The notes: generated by a model not told the origin, from the letters alone. A DNA stretch of 64,000 nucleotides from Parastagonospora avenae f. sp. tritici 18332-5 (GCA_022559985.1 JAFJTR010000045.1:186001-250000), one strand, 5' to 3'. Counted from the stretch's first letter, positions 11,238 through 21,192 are shown. Numbers and translations are program-made.

Positions 11238-12788
11238 CTATAGAGATGTAAATGCAAACGATTGAGAAACAAAGTCATTGAATCTTATAGCAGCTTCCGG
11301 TCGACTTTTCTTGAAACACTCTGTATCTCCCATTCCGCTCTCCAAACATGTCAAGCAAGCTACAATTAACTCAGAATATGCAATTCCCATGCGTTGCGGA
11401 ATCTTGCTGGTAGCAAGCTGCAGTAGCACTTTCGGTACAACGGCCGGCCAGGTAAGCCGCTCGATCCTGTCAGCATGGCCCTCTTCTATCAGGCGCAGAC
11501 GCACCGCCGTTTCTTTGTACAATTTCGATATTGCCACTGTGCTGTCTGATGTAAAGAACGGTTCCCAGAGCCCAATCTCGAGAAGGCAAACACCCAAGCT
11601 GTATATATCGTGGCCGAAGTTATAGCGCTGTTCCGGCTGGATTCCCTGTCGTTTTGGGTGACGGTAGAAATCCTCCACCACTCCAGAGGCGCCGGGTCCA
11701 GACGTCAGGCCGCTAGCTTTGCGCAGAAGAGTCCACGTGGTAAGAAATGGGTTTCCTAGCTCGGTTGCAGGCGTTGGAGATGGCTTGTTGGAGTCGTCTT
11801 CGATGGCGAGGAGGATTGTGTTTGTGCGGATGTTCTTGTGCACTAGGCCTGAGGTGAACACTGAGAACACGGTGTCGCATAGTTGCCGAGCAAGTCGGTA
11901 TCTCGAGTCAAGTGAGTGGCCTCCATTGAATGGATCGCCGTGGTCGGACATGATTGCATCACTCAGCATGCGCGGGCTCCGGGCACCTGTTGGCAATTCG
12001 AAAACAAGTTCAGCACGTTGGTCTTGCTCTCTGTAACCAAGGCACTTTAGTATTCCCCCGCCAGATGCATTTGAATAAGAATGGCTGGCGAAGATGGCAG
12101 CCACCTCTCGGATGTCTGATAAGGTGTTGGTATCGTGGATATATTTCTGTTCCACGAGTACTGATATGGCTGTTGCGGAGTTCTTCCTGATGATCTCCGC
12201 AGTTCCAACAAGTAGGTCGGGATGCGCAGAAAACCGGCTGCATGATTTTGGCCTGTATTTGTTCCAGGGAAGGCTCACATCAGATTGGACTACTCGATGC
12301 TTCATTTCGATCAGAAGAATAACCTTGAAGAAGTCGTCCTGCCAGCTTTTGAGGTTCTTGACGGTTTGTTGTGCTTTTCTTTCGCCAAGAAAGGTAAAGT
12401 AGAATCGTCGGAGTTGACCGCTTTTGTCGACCATACTAGTTAGGCAGTGTTCTACTTCGATTAGGACGGTGTGTAATTTGGTAATGTAGTCTCCAATGGA
12501 GTCTTTGATGCTCTGGTCGACATCGTCGAGGGAATTCGCCCATTCTGCCAACTCCAAATTGATCTTGATCTGTCCCTGATGTAGGTCGCGGCCAAATCTT
12601 CCAAGTTCTTTGATGATGGCCGGGGCATCTTTGAACGTGTGTACTTTTTTCTGTATGGCCTCTCCGCATTGCACGAACGCAATTATCACTCCTGGAGTAG
12701 CAATGCCAAAGGCTACGGCTCCCAATATCAGCTCTGCCATGCTTGTCATCAGTGTAAACCTGAGAGATGCAGAATGCGGAGTATGCAA
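11238..12788 (-). CDS. HeLo-like N-terminus fused to a pseudokinase domain
   Basis: An intronless 516-codon frame; the likely start is the inner Met at 12740 (MAELILGAVAFGI). Residues 17-50 are hydrophobic and glycine-rich, followed by about 130 residues of amphipathic helices. This is the pattern of HeLo/HeLo-like membrane-targeting domains of fungal cell-death proteins (inference from pattern, no search). Residues from about 215 onward look like a degenerate protein kinase. The catalytic loop reads GLVHKNIRTNTILL, with the HRD aspartate replaced by Asn. The DFG position reads LGNPFL. The later HDIYSLGVCLLEIGLWEPF helix is well kept. Catalysis is therefore unlikely. Its start lies 829 bp from that of the divergent kinase-ubiquitin gene, suggesting shared control. 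The layout recalls the helical-bundle plus pseudokinase plan of animal MLKL; that parallel is structural inference only. Confidence 0.72.
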   Translation of the reverse strand: MHTPHSASLRFTLMTSMAELILGAVAFGIATPGVIIAFVQCGEAIQKKVHTFKDAPAIIKELGRFGRDLHQGQIKINLELAEWANSLDDVDQSIKDSIGDYITKLHTVLIEVEHCLTSMVDKSGQLRRFYFTFLGERKAQQTVKNLKSWQDDFFKVILLIEMKHRVVQSDVSLPWNKYRPKSCSRFSAHPDLLVGTAEIIRKNSATAISVLVEQKYIHDTNTLSDIREVAAIFASHSYSNASGGGILKCLGYREQDQRAELVFELPTGARSPRMLSDAIMSDHGDPFNGGHSLDSRYRLARQLCDTVFSVFTSGLVHKNIRTNTILLAIEDDSNKPSPTPATELGNPFLTTWTLLRKASGLTSGPGASGVVEDFYRHPKRQGIQPEQRYNFGHDIYSLGVCLLEIGLWEPFFTSDSTVAISKLYKETAVRLRLIEEGHADRIERLTWPAVVPKVLLQLATSKIPQRMGIAYSELIVACLTCLESGMGDTECFKKSRPEAAIRFNDFVSQSFAFTSL

Positions 12789-13617
12789 TGAGACTTTGCT
12801 TATGCATTAACTAGTGGAGCAAGTAGCACTGAGTGAGAATTGGGGGATATTTAGGAGCTGAACATCGATGGGTTCGATAATAATTGAGGCTGGAAGAGAA
12901 AGTAGGGGTACTAAGACCAGGTCATGTGAACACACTGGCGGGCGGTTTCGTCTGGTCCCTGTAAGACCGATCAGGGCCTTTCCGCGCGGCCAACCGCGAC
13001 CAGATCGCTACTGCCAGCTCTACGTGGTCCTGCACGGCGCTCAGCTCGGTACATAGCACTAAGCTCTGATTAGTGGGTGGTATGGCAGTCTAGACAACTT
13101 GGAGTCTTTTCCTGGAAACTATCGACATGCCTTAACAGTTTGTAAACATTCATCTTTGAACCTGAAAATATAACGAAACGCCACACAAAAGCCTCTTTTC
13201 ACATACGAGCGAAAGTGACAGGGGTAGCTCCGAAGCATCCTACCGGCACATTATGAACAAAGACACTGATTATATAAAAAGGAGGCTTACTTAGAGTTCT
13301 AGCTTGTCGATTTTTTTGCGTGTAATATCTGGTTTTACTCGCTCACTTATTGTTTTTCGCTCCTGCCATATCCCTGTCATCATCGCTCGTATGTGGGAAG
13401 AGGCTGTAGATACGGTCTTCAGCTGCGGGGCTGCGTCGATTACGTGGGGGCGAAAACAAGACCAGGTCCAAGACTCAGCCTCTTACCTCGAGTCCGATTC
13501 TCAGCCTCCTCTTTTAAGTCATCGATAAGTCCTGTTGCCTCCCAATCTTTCCTATGGAATGTGTCGGATCACAGGTGAAGCGTAGATCACCCATACCTTG
13601 ATCGCAAAGTCCTCCCC
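12789..13617. other. Shared divergent promoter region
   Basis: This 829-bp gap lies between the start of the minus-strand HeLo-like/pseudokinase gene and the plus-strand kinase-ubiquitin gene. No convincing ORF occurs in it. A good TATA element points toward the kinase gene. Confidence 0.5.
13272..13280 (+). promoter_or_regulatory. TATA box candidate for kinase-ubiquitin gene
   Basis: The sequence tatataaaaagg lies about 340 bp upstream of the ATG at 13618 in an otherwise ordinary region. If used, it implies a 5' UTR of about 300 nt. It is a pattern match only. Confidence 0.35.
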
Positions 13618-15604
13618 ATGGCGCAATACACACTCGTTAGAGGCCGCGATGGCTTCCTGGGCCGAGGGCAATTCGGCGTCGTAGAGAAGGTCGTTGAGCA
13701 TTCCTCAGGGGAGGTGAGTAAGCCCACTCCTCTGCAATGTTCTTCGCTTTACTTATCACTCGACTACCTAGGTTTTTGCATGCAAGACGATTCGCTTCCA
13801 AGATAGCGAGATACACCGTGAACCAGCCGAGCGCGAATACTCGATACTCTCCCGCCTGGATCACCCGAATGTCGTGAAATACGTGGATATAATCTGGGGT
13901 TCGACTTCTGCAAAGATATACATGAGTTTCTGTGGAGGCGGAAGTCTGGCAGATTTTATAAATAGCAAGAGATCTTCAGGGTAGGCGTGAAGCAATGCTC
14001 GGCGCCATGGATAATGCTAAGTCATGATATCATTAGCACCCAGCAGCAAGTCTCTGCCGACTACATCCTCTCCGTATTTCACCAGCTCAGTGCTGCGCTT
14101 TTGTATTGCCACAATGGCTTGACTGTGGGAGCGGAAGGCGCTATCCAGGGGAATTCTTTAGACTGGAATCCCGTCCTACATCGAGACATCAAACCTGGTA
14201 ACAGTAAGTGGTACTTCATGATAGTTGTGCGTATGTCTTCGTAATAATGCGCGTTGCTGAGATATTTCCAAGTCATGCTATCGACTCGTGAAGAAACAGA
14301 CGAAGTTGTTGTCAAGCTGGCAGATTTTGGACTATCCACATTTCTGGAGGATGAACAAGCTCCATCAACTTATGCAGGCACCAAAGAATATCTCGCGCCG
14401 GTCAGTCCTCCCCTACGCATTGGAACTGCAGCTCCGCGGACGTGCTTACACTGAATGATAGGAGATCAATCGATACAGGGAGGGCAACATTCATTGGACA
14501 AAGGCTTGTGACATATTTTCTCTTGGCTGTGAGTAGTGCCCTATGCTCGTATCAGTCGACAGCGAGAGTGCTTATGACTCGATAGGTACCATGTACGAGT
14601 TGACAAGCCTGAAACCTCCCTTTCTTGGACACATGGACGATGACGATTCTATAGAGCCGCTGCCAGAATACGTTCTTTCGAGAATCTCCAGCCGAATTGT
14701 GAGCTGTATGGCTTATCAACCAGAGCGGCGCCCCGATGCATTTGATGTTCTGAGGTCAACTAAGCGGCACAAGGCTGGACTTGTCCCTCTACCGATCCCG
14801 AGTCCTAGGCTCACTTCCAGCGCACAAAGAATATCATCAGCACCTCCAAGCATATCCAGAGAGTCACGCAGTATTGCTAGGACTACTTCTCATGATCTCA
14901 CGTCGGCATCTGCTGTGGGTGCAGCCATGCCTGTACGCGGAACCTCAGCGACTCAGCAATCTATGTTAGACGATGCAGCCGGTAACCTGCCAGCAGCAAA
15001 CAAACCAAAGAAGACTTCCTTTGTGGACAGAATCATGGGCAGAGGCCCAAGACAGAGCACGGCCTCGGGCTACAAACAGTCTTCTTCCTCGACTAGTCCT
15101 TTTATGGACGACATGCATATCCGAGTCAAAACGCTTACAGGGAAAACCATCGACTTGTACCTGACGAAACCGAGGCTTGTGTCTGAAATTGTGGACGCAA
15201 TCCAGCAGAAGGAAGGCATCCCACCCGATCAACAACGTCTCATATTCGCAGGAACACAGCTTGAGCATGGGAGTACCATCTCTTCTTACAATATCACTAA
15301 CGGAGCGACGTTGCACTTGGTCCTCAGACTGCAAGGCCACTCAAGGACGATTGATGTCGCAAGTACGGATAGATACCCAATCTACATCAAGACCCTTACC
15401 GGGAAGACAATCACCATCTGGGGCGATAGGAGCTGTACTATCGCTAAAGTGAAGACTGCGATAGAGGAGCAAGAGGGCGTACCACCTAGCCAGCAGCGTT
15501 TGATATTTGCTGGACGGCAACTAGAGGATGCCAGAACTCTATCAGATTACAGCATAAACACACATTCGACCCTGCATCTTGTGCTAAGATTGCGGGGCGA
15601 CTAG
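13618..15604 (+). CDS. Ser/Thr protein kinase with two C-terminal ubiquitin domains
   Basis: Six exons (13618-13713, 13772-13980, 14037-14203, 14273-14400, 14462-14528, 14586-15604) join in frame to 561 aa; introns are 56-69 nt. The kinase, residues about 1-255, has every catalytic element: glycine loop GRGQFGVV, VFACK lysine, helix-C Glu (AEREYSIL), HRDIKPGN, DFG, and APE (LAPEINRYR). A Ser/Pro-rich linker follows. Then come two domains very close to ubiquitin itself: the first opens MHIRVKTLTGKTI and the second YPIYIKTLTGKTI. Both keep K6, K11, the Leu8-Ile44-Val70 patch and the QQRLIFAG core. Lys48 is Thr in one and Arg in the other, and Lys63 is Asn and Thr. The ends read LRLQGH and LRLRGD, so neither has the diglycine needed for conjugation. 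They are probably fixed docking modules. The stop TAG is supplied by a transposon insertion. Confidence 0.9.
15594..15601. repeat. Left 8-bp target-site duplication
   Basis: ggggcgac here is repeated exactly at 15980-15987, on the other side of the inserted element. An 8-bp duplication is typical of hAT transposases. Confidence 0.8.
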
Positions 15605-15626
15605 CGTGGTCAACAGGCCGTACTAC
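15602..15626 (+). repeat. Left terminal inverted repeat of MITE
   Basis: Begins tagcgtggtcaac and pairs with the right end at 22 of 25 positions. Its first three bases act as the stop codon of the upstream gene. Confidence 0.82.
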
Positions 15627-15954
15627 CGTGGTAGCCCGTTACGGGTTACTGCTTAAGTAAGCGATAGATAACTGAGAGTGAATGGGTGGGTCTCGTAAGC
15701 GTAGTAGTAACTGTTTAGGAATCGTAGTACGGGTATATGGTCACGTGGCTATAGATATATGCTGAAATTAATCAGGGGCGGTCAGGGGCAGGTTGAAGAG
15801 CCGAAGCTTTTACCTAATTAGGTAATCACGGTAGTATAACGTGATCTTGGCAGTACTCCGTTCTACGCTCGTAGCTATAACCCTGAGCGTCACCTTCGTA
15901 AGTAATTCACCCTGGAGGTGGCAGTGGCGTAGCTCATCGAGGCCTATAGTAGTC

Positions 15955-15979
15955 GTAGTACGGCCCGTTGACCGCGCTG
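15955..15979 (-). repeat. Right terminal inverted repeat of MITE
   Basis: Read on the minus strand it begins cagcgcggtcaac. It differs from the left end by three transitions, at positions 1, 6 and 14. Confidence 0.82.
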
Positions 15980-15987
15980 GGGGCGAC
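15980..15987. repeat. Right 8-bp target-site duplication
   Basis: Exact copy of ggggcgac. The next bases, tga, are the presumed original stop codon of the kinase-ubiquitin gene. Confidence 0.8.
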
Positions 15988-16221
15988 TGAGGGCCTGAAT
16001 GGCCCAAGATGGGTTGCAAGGCCGCAGATGATCAGATCAAGCGGGAAGCTTCAGACAGCTAGATCTAATGCCGATAGGTTGCAATACGCACTTGTGGTCT
16101 TTTGGTCTACTACTCTGTGTGACAGCAGATTGCATGTCTGCAGATCAGTGCCGGGACTCCATGAGCAGATAGTTGACCTTGGTCGAAACCAATTGTGCTT
16201 TCGAGACTATGACTCAGGCTA

Positions 16222-16704
16222 GTATTGTAGTGCAGGCGAAAACGATTGTTCTGCAGTACAAACATTCTTTCGACTTGGCCTGTCTGAATAGCTCGTAAGT
16301 ACGTGTTGACAGTTACTATGGCAGGCAGCTAACAGCACTCAGATCCGCTACGAGCATACTAGACAGTTCATGCGGACCCAATGCAAATAGCTGGACGTGC
16401 GATAACCCAAAGTTCAAACCATGCTGCAGGATATACGGCTACTGTAGTAGCAGCGATGACTTTTGCGATACTGGAAACTGGTACGTTCCCGCCACTCACA
16501 CAAGGCAGCCCTGGACCTGACATTGTATTGATAGTTATTCTAGTGCGTGCAATGCGGACATTAGCGGTCCCTGCACCATTGTTTCAAGGAAACAAGACAT
16601 GTGCTGGGACACAGTTTGGTGCATGCTGTAGTCAACATGGATATTGTAGGAATAGTGTGTACTACTGCAAGGGAACAAATTGGTATACTAGGGCTTGTTT
16701 CTAA
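16222..16704 (+). pseudogene. Remnant of a CBM18 (hevein-like) chitin-binding protein
   Basis: Cysteine-patterned segments appear in succession but in different frames. From 16371 the frame reads CGPNANSWTCDN, then CCRIYGYCSS and FCDTGNW, ending at a gtacgt donor. From about 16551 it reads DISGPCTIVSR, and after a one-base shift NKTCAGTQFGACC, then GYCRNSVYYC, to TAA at 16704. A weaker upstream piece near 16222 reads YCSAGENDC and is surrounded by stops. The spacing (C ... CC ... GYC ... C) is that of CBM18 modules, which bind chitin and are often tandem in fungal secreted proteins. No start codon or signal peptide survives, and the frameshift at about 16590 breaks the last module, so I call it a pseudogene. 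Confidence 0.65.
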
Positions 16705-16870
16705 TGAGCTAGCGACGTAGCATTTTTCCATTAACGTTACCGGTAGTGGCATTAGCGCGTGCTGGCCTATATCTCATGACGCATCCGCCACCTTTTTAAA
16801 AGGCCCTTCTTCGCCGCGCGCACGTTTCTCGTTTACATGTCTCTCGTTTACAGTCTGCCTACTCCACACC

Positions 16871-18237
16871 ATGGATGTCGATAAATGCGTTGCGCTCCAC
16901 AACAAGATTCTTGAACACGGGTGGGTGCACTCGGGCAAATCGAGAGAAGACCTAGAGCGGAACCGCAAGACATGGTTTGACTACCATCGAGATGAGGCTG
17001 AGGCAATTCGTGACATTCTTTCGCCGGATATCATCGCCTTCTTGGAACGAGCGCATGAAGTGGAATGTGAGGATGGCCACGCGTTCTTTTACTACGTCGC
17101 CAGCCTTTTCTCTCCCTCGCTGGTCCATGAACTATCGGAAACTTTCAATCACTACTCCTCGGAGGACGGCATATTGCAAAATATCGTACTTTACAACATG
17201 AATTCGTCGTTTGGATCACATCCGGTCGGCTTGGTGTAAGTCCTCCTTGTATGGGACCAGCTGTGGAAAATCACTTGGCTGAACATTGACAGGTGTGACC
17301 AGGAACAACACACCGCAATCATGTGTGTAGACCTCGATGATGGCGACACTATTCAGAATGGTCGCACGGAATGATTTCAGCTAGAAGTTGTGCTCCAAGC
17401 CTGGCTGGATATGATTGAGCAGGGCAAGGTTGTTGCTACCTCTGACACTGGCGAAGTGGAAGCACCATGGACGCTCGCACCCTACAGTCCAAAGATTCTA
17501 CAAGACACGGTGGCCGTCTTCGGTTCCCTCGTCCAGGAGATTGAATCACGTATGCCAGAAGGAAGTGGTATGCAAAACGATCCGACCCCGTTGATCGATG
17601 CAACGATACTGGACGCAATGAATCCACAACGTGGTTTTGCGCATCGTTTTATCGAGAAGGTGAAGCACCCACGGTTCGGATTCATCGCTCCTGGTTTAGA
17701 AATCTCGGATTCTCCGAATACCAGTCCACAGCCCTTTGCAACCATACACCCCGATTCTGAACACGTGGAACTAATTCCTGCCCTGCTGTTCCGTGCAATG
17801 AGCAGCACTTCGCTCTGCAGGGCACCTGCATCTGGAGACGAATGTCCCTTCGGCTACCCGTTCAGTGAGGTCGAACAATACCATGCACGAATTTATCGCA
17901 CAATAGTTTTGAGGACGAAGCCACGCTAGTCCTGCCGTTCCGCATTGGTGCGCAAGGGTACGCCCGAAAGAGCGACGGAGCATGTTTTGGTGAAAACACT
18001 CAGGACGCTGAAGATGTGGAGCCAGATGACACGTTTGCAGACGTGTACCAGCCGGGTCACCAGCCCTTCACCGAAATGCATGGTGTACGACTAATCAGTA
18101 TTCTCCAAAACTGGCTTGAGATGGTCCAGAGCGGTGACTGGGAGGTGGATGCTGATGGGGTTGTGGGTGGCATCGATGAATGGAGGAAAGTAGACGAGGA
18201 CAGCTGGAATAACTTCGTCATTCCAATTACATGGTGA
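16871..18237 (+). pseudogene. Broken fungus-specific protein gene (nonsense plus frameshift)
   Basis: An intact first exon (MDVDKCVALHNKILEHGW, 16871-17235) is followed by a normal 57-nt intron (17236-17292). The next exon runs MCVDLDDGDTIQNGRTE and meets TGA at 17372-17374, where family logic suggests Trp (...RTE-W-FQLEVVLQAW). The frame continues past it to about 17900. There a one-base loss moves the reading from YHARIYRT to SFEDEATLVLPFRIGAQGY, which continues to TGA at 18237 (MVQSGDWEV ... FVIPITW). The two lesions disable an otherwise recognisable gene of about 435 codons. I know it only as a fungal hypothetical family with repeated W-L-x-M-I/V segments; no function is assigned. Sequence error could mimic either lesion, but two in one gene favour decay. 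Confidence 0.7.
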
Positions 18238-18426
18238 GGGATGTGATGCGACGTGAGCAAACATGCGTCAATAAACATATAGTCACCAAAGATCGAGCTT
18301 TGCGTTTCGTGAGTGCGCCGCAGTGCGCAAAAGCCACCGTGTACATTGCTGGGGTTAGGGCGACATTTATCCCTACAATCCCGCAAATCATGGTAAAGCT
18401 GTCATATCAGATACGCAATGTCGTAA

Positions 18427-19005
18427 CCCCGACCAATTCGATATGCAGTTCTTCTGAAGGGAGCCGTCTTCCACACAGCTCGGTTCCAAGATGAAGCTAC
18501 CTGTACGATGGAATGGTATGATCCCAGGGCCGCTTTGAACATCACAGAAGATCTACTCAACGACGTCTTGACAAACATTACCCTCTCTGCCCTCTCCCTC
18601 GGGACATGGTGGGAGACGGTACCCGTTACCAAAATGCGTTACCGCAGCACATACTCGTTCGCTAGCCCACTCAACCTCATCCTTCCATACTCCATCTGCT
18701 TCGCAGCTGCTACCATTTTCGCTGTCATCGCTATCTGGTCGTTGTGGCAGAACAGCATTCTCGCGGCAGATGACGGCTTCTTGCAGATCATGACGGCGAC
18801 AAAGGGTAATACTGCAATGGAGAAACTGGTGCTGCAGGAACGGCTGTTAGGGGTGGATAGTATATCGGAAGAGTTGAAGAGGTTACAGATCCGATATAGC
18901 GAATTGGTCACTGAGGAGATACTAGGAATTGAAAAGAGGAAGTTGAGGTTTGGCACGATGGAGGAGACGTTAAGCTTAAAAAAGGGGAGGCGAAGGTTCA
19001 AATGA
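18427..19005 (+). pseudogene. C-terminal fragment of a fungal transmembrane protein
   Basis: The frame is open from just after TAA (18424) to 19005. It has a conserved start-less entry (VFHTARFQDEATCTMEWYDP), one clear membrane helix (LILPYSICFAAATIFAVIAI), then a cytoplasmic tail ending in a KKGRRRF-type stretch. The pattern fits the last third of a common fungal multi-spanning hypothetical protein whose long extracellular N-terminal part is normally encoded upstream. Here the upstream DNA is occupied by an unrelated broken gene, so the 5' part appears lost. A short product starting at the Met at 18508 is formally possible (165 aa). Confidence 0.5.
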
Positions 19006-19632
19006 TCGAATTTTAGATCCGAAGCCGAGGCCCTGTATTTATCGTCCTATTATCGTGTGTAGAAGAACTAGTTATTGGTGTGGAAAATGAAGCTATCAGA
19101 AAGAGTGACTCAGACCGGCTTAAAAACCGGCAGTAGAACGGAACCTGACGCCCATTGTTACCAAGCGAAAGCGCTCAGTATAGATGACTATTGCATTGAG
19201 TGACTATATACAGCCGAAGATAGTTTCCTTTAACTACAAATAATGATAGGTCAGCTGTTTCATATGGCTGGTATCGTAGGCCCAAAAAGCTCATGGCTGA
19301 TAGCATATACATCTTCAGTTTTCAGCTACATAAGGCAACGCATATCTGCAGGAATCTTGAGGAGTGTCTCCGCTCGAGGGAGTATGTAGCCGGGAGCCAA
19401 GTACCTTCTACCGCTGCTGCAAACATGAGTTTGAGTGACTCTGATATCATTATCTTGTACCGTGGGCCAGGGCCTTAGATTCACTGAAGATTGCACTGTT
19501 CACTGGCTACAGTGCTTGTACTCTCAGCCTCGCTAGAGGTTTCAAACGCTGATGCTACCTAGGTATGCAGCAAAGCGTGAAGCGCGATCCACGCCGTTAC
19601 ATTCCTCAGCAAGGCAAAACGTACTTGCCAAT
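19006..19632. other. Intergenic, nothing recognised
   Basis: Between the membrane fragment and the next minus-strand gene I see only short random frames and no repeat or RNA signal. Confidence 0.4.
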
Positions 19633-20431
19633 CTAGGAATCTGAAAGATATACTGTCCTCGGCTCAAGCAGCTTCCTGTTCTCCCAAACGCGATACCAGA
19701 GCTCGAACATACTCAGCACGTACGAAAACACGGCCCAGAGGAATGTCACTACACATACACTCGCAACCTATCTGATATCAGCGTTGAAAACTTGGAAGAT
19801 TCCGGAACAATCTCACCACTATATCGCCGCTTGTCTGCTCCGCTGTCCTCATCCTCGTTGCGACCTACAGAAAGACCAGGAACCCACCCAGCCACAAATA
19901 TATGCTACACTCCAGCATTAGTACAGCAAGTAGCCACACGAATGTCTGAGTCCCTCATGGTCTTTATTTGCGGTTCGGAAGGTCCTCAATCCAGAGGCTT
20001 CTCAAGATCTGATGGCAGTTTGCTGTGCAGTTGATCCGTGCGAGGAATACGCTTTGGCACAGCCTGATACAAATTGCGGTCACGGAGAAGATCAAGTTCG
20101 AGTACCACAGCTTCTGAATCATACTAAAGGCATATGACGTGCTATGCTCGAGTTGCGGCCAGCTGAAGGGAACGACTGTCACGGCAGAAATGACGGTGCC
20201 CTTGAAAAGTCCGCTCGCACACATAGCAACGATAATAGAGAGACTGATACAAAGAGAAGGTGTACTCACAATAAATATCACACTATTGAAATTGGAGAGG
20301 GTTGCTCCCTTCCAACGATCGGTAACTAAAACCTTTGTTTGGGGTGTTTGGGCCACGATGATGTCCCCGATCGGTGCTTTCATCACCGTCCAGGCTGCCC
20401 AGTACAAAGGGAACAAATGGCTGAAGTTCAT
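19633..20431 (-). pseudogene. Fungal multi-pass membrane protein gene with two in-frame stops
   Basis: Read on the minus strand from ATG at 20431 (MNFSHLFPLYWAAWTVMKAP), the protein shows conserved text such as DIIVAQTPQTKVLVTD and QSVFLARINCTANCHQILRS. It then meets TAA (19966-19964) and TGA (19957-19955), four codons apart. The same frame goes on as GTQTFVWLLAVLMLE with a second hydrophobic run. A plausible intron (gtaggtcgc ... ggttgcgag) joins this to a final exon CVVTFLWAVFSYVLSM ... LLEPRTVYLSDS ending at 19633. A putative intron with gtgagt near 20280 was not resolved. Both stops can arise by single or double transitions from Trp or Arg codons. This looks like a recently disabled membrane protein of unknown function. 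Confidence 0.6.
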
Positions 20432-21192
20432 GATTTTGCTCGCAAAAATTTGATCAGCAAGCAGTGATTGTCGGTATTATATATGCATGGCCCCTTAGCA
20501 TGCCTCACCGGATGTACGCTCTCGAGGCTGATGCCCCTCCTTGATCCTGCAAAAGTGGCTTTGCTACAGCCAGGGTCAACACCCGAAAGTCCAATCAGCG
20601 ATACACGCGTCAGGCGAGCTCCACTACATATGGCGGGCGCCATACCCTGCCACTCTAGAATCAGCCTTACGTGTGGAGTATATGCGTATGGTAACCCTTG
20701 CGCCTGTCGCTGCGCCCTGGCTGTTGCTACCTGCACCGCATTATCACGTACCCTGATTGGGACCTGTATGGGCAGCACGGGAATAGAGTTGCCCTCGTCA
20801 TCCTGTAGTAGCATATGATCACGTCTGTTTTGGCGTTCCTCTTGAGATTCAGTTCTCAGGACATGATTTTGTCTTCTTTATTGGCTCTCTCGGTCACTCA
20901 TACATTTTTCCTTTGACGCCCGGTAACCTAATAAGTCCGAAAGGCAGACTTCGAGTTCGAGGATGGTGGTGTGACCGTAAGCGTCAGAGAGAACCTAGAA
21001 GATCCCGAGGATGATGAGGGTCCCCAACACGAGAAAAACAGAAGGGACGCAGAAATGTGCTATGCCATGGTTCATTCCGCTCCGGTTTGTATACTATATG
21101 CAAATGAGAAGCGTTATTGCGCGGACACGCTTGACTACTTGTCCAACCTACATAAAGTATTGAAAAGCTTGATACAGCACCATCATAACTCA
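20432..21192. other. Intergenic, nothing supported
   Basis: A minus-strand frame at 20428-20814 is open but has no conserved features. I see no RNA gene or repeat. Confidence 0.35.

Larger units (their letters stand above)
15602..15979. mobile_element. Non-autonomous hAT-type MITE, 378 bp
   Basis: The element has 25-bp terminal inverted repeats at 15602-15626 and 15955-15979 matching at 22 of 25 positions; the three differences are all transitions. The tips read TAGCG and CAGCG, fitting the hAT end consensus YARNG. An exact 8-bp target duplication flanks it. The interior has no open frame of useful length and is therefore non-coding. It is inserted exactly after the aspartate codon that ends the kinase-ubiquitin protein. 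Its first three bases supply TAG, and removing it with one target copy restores GAC TGA. Confidence 0.85.

Noticed and set aside
20428..20814. 129-codon minus-strand frame upstream of the membrane pseudogene
   Set aside because: No hydrophobic or conserved segment, and it does not connect to the membrane protein by any sensible splice.
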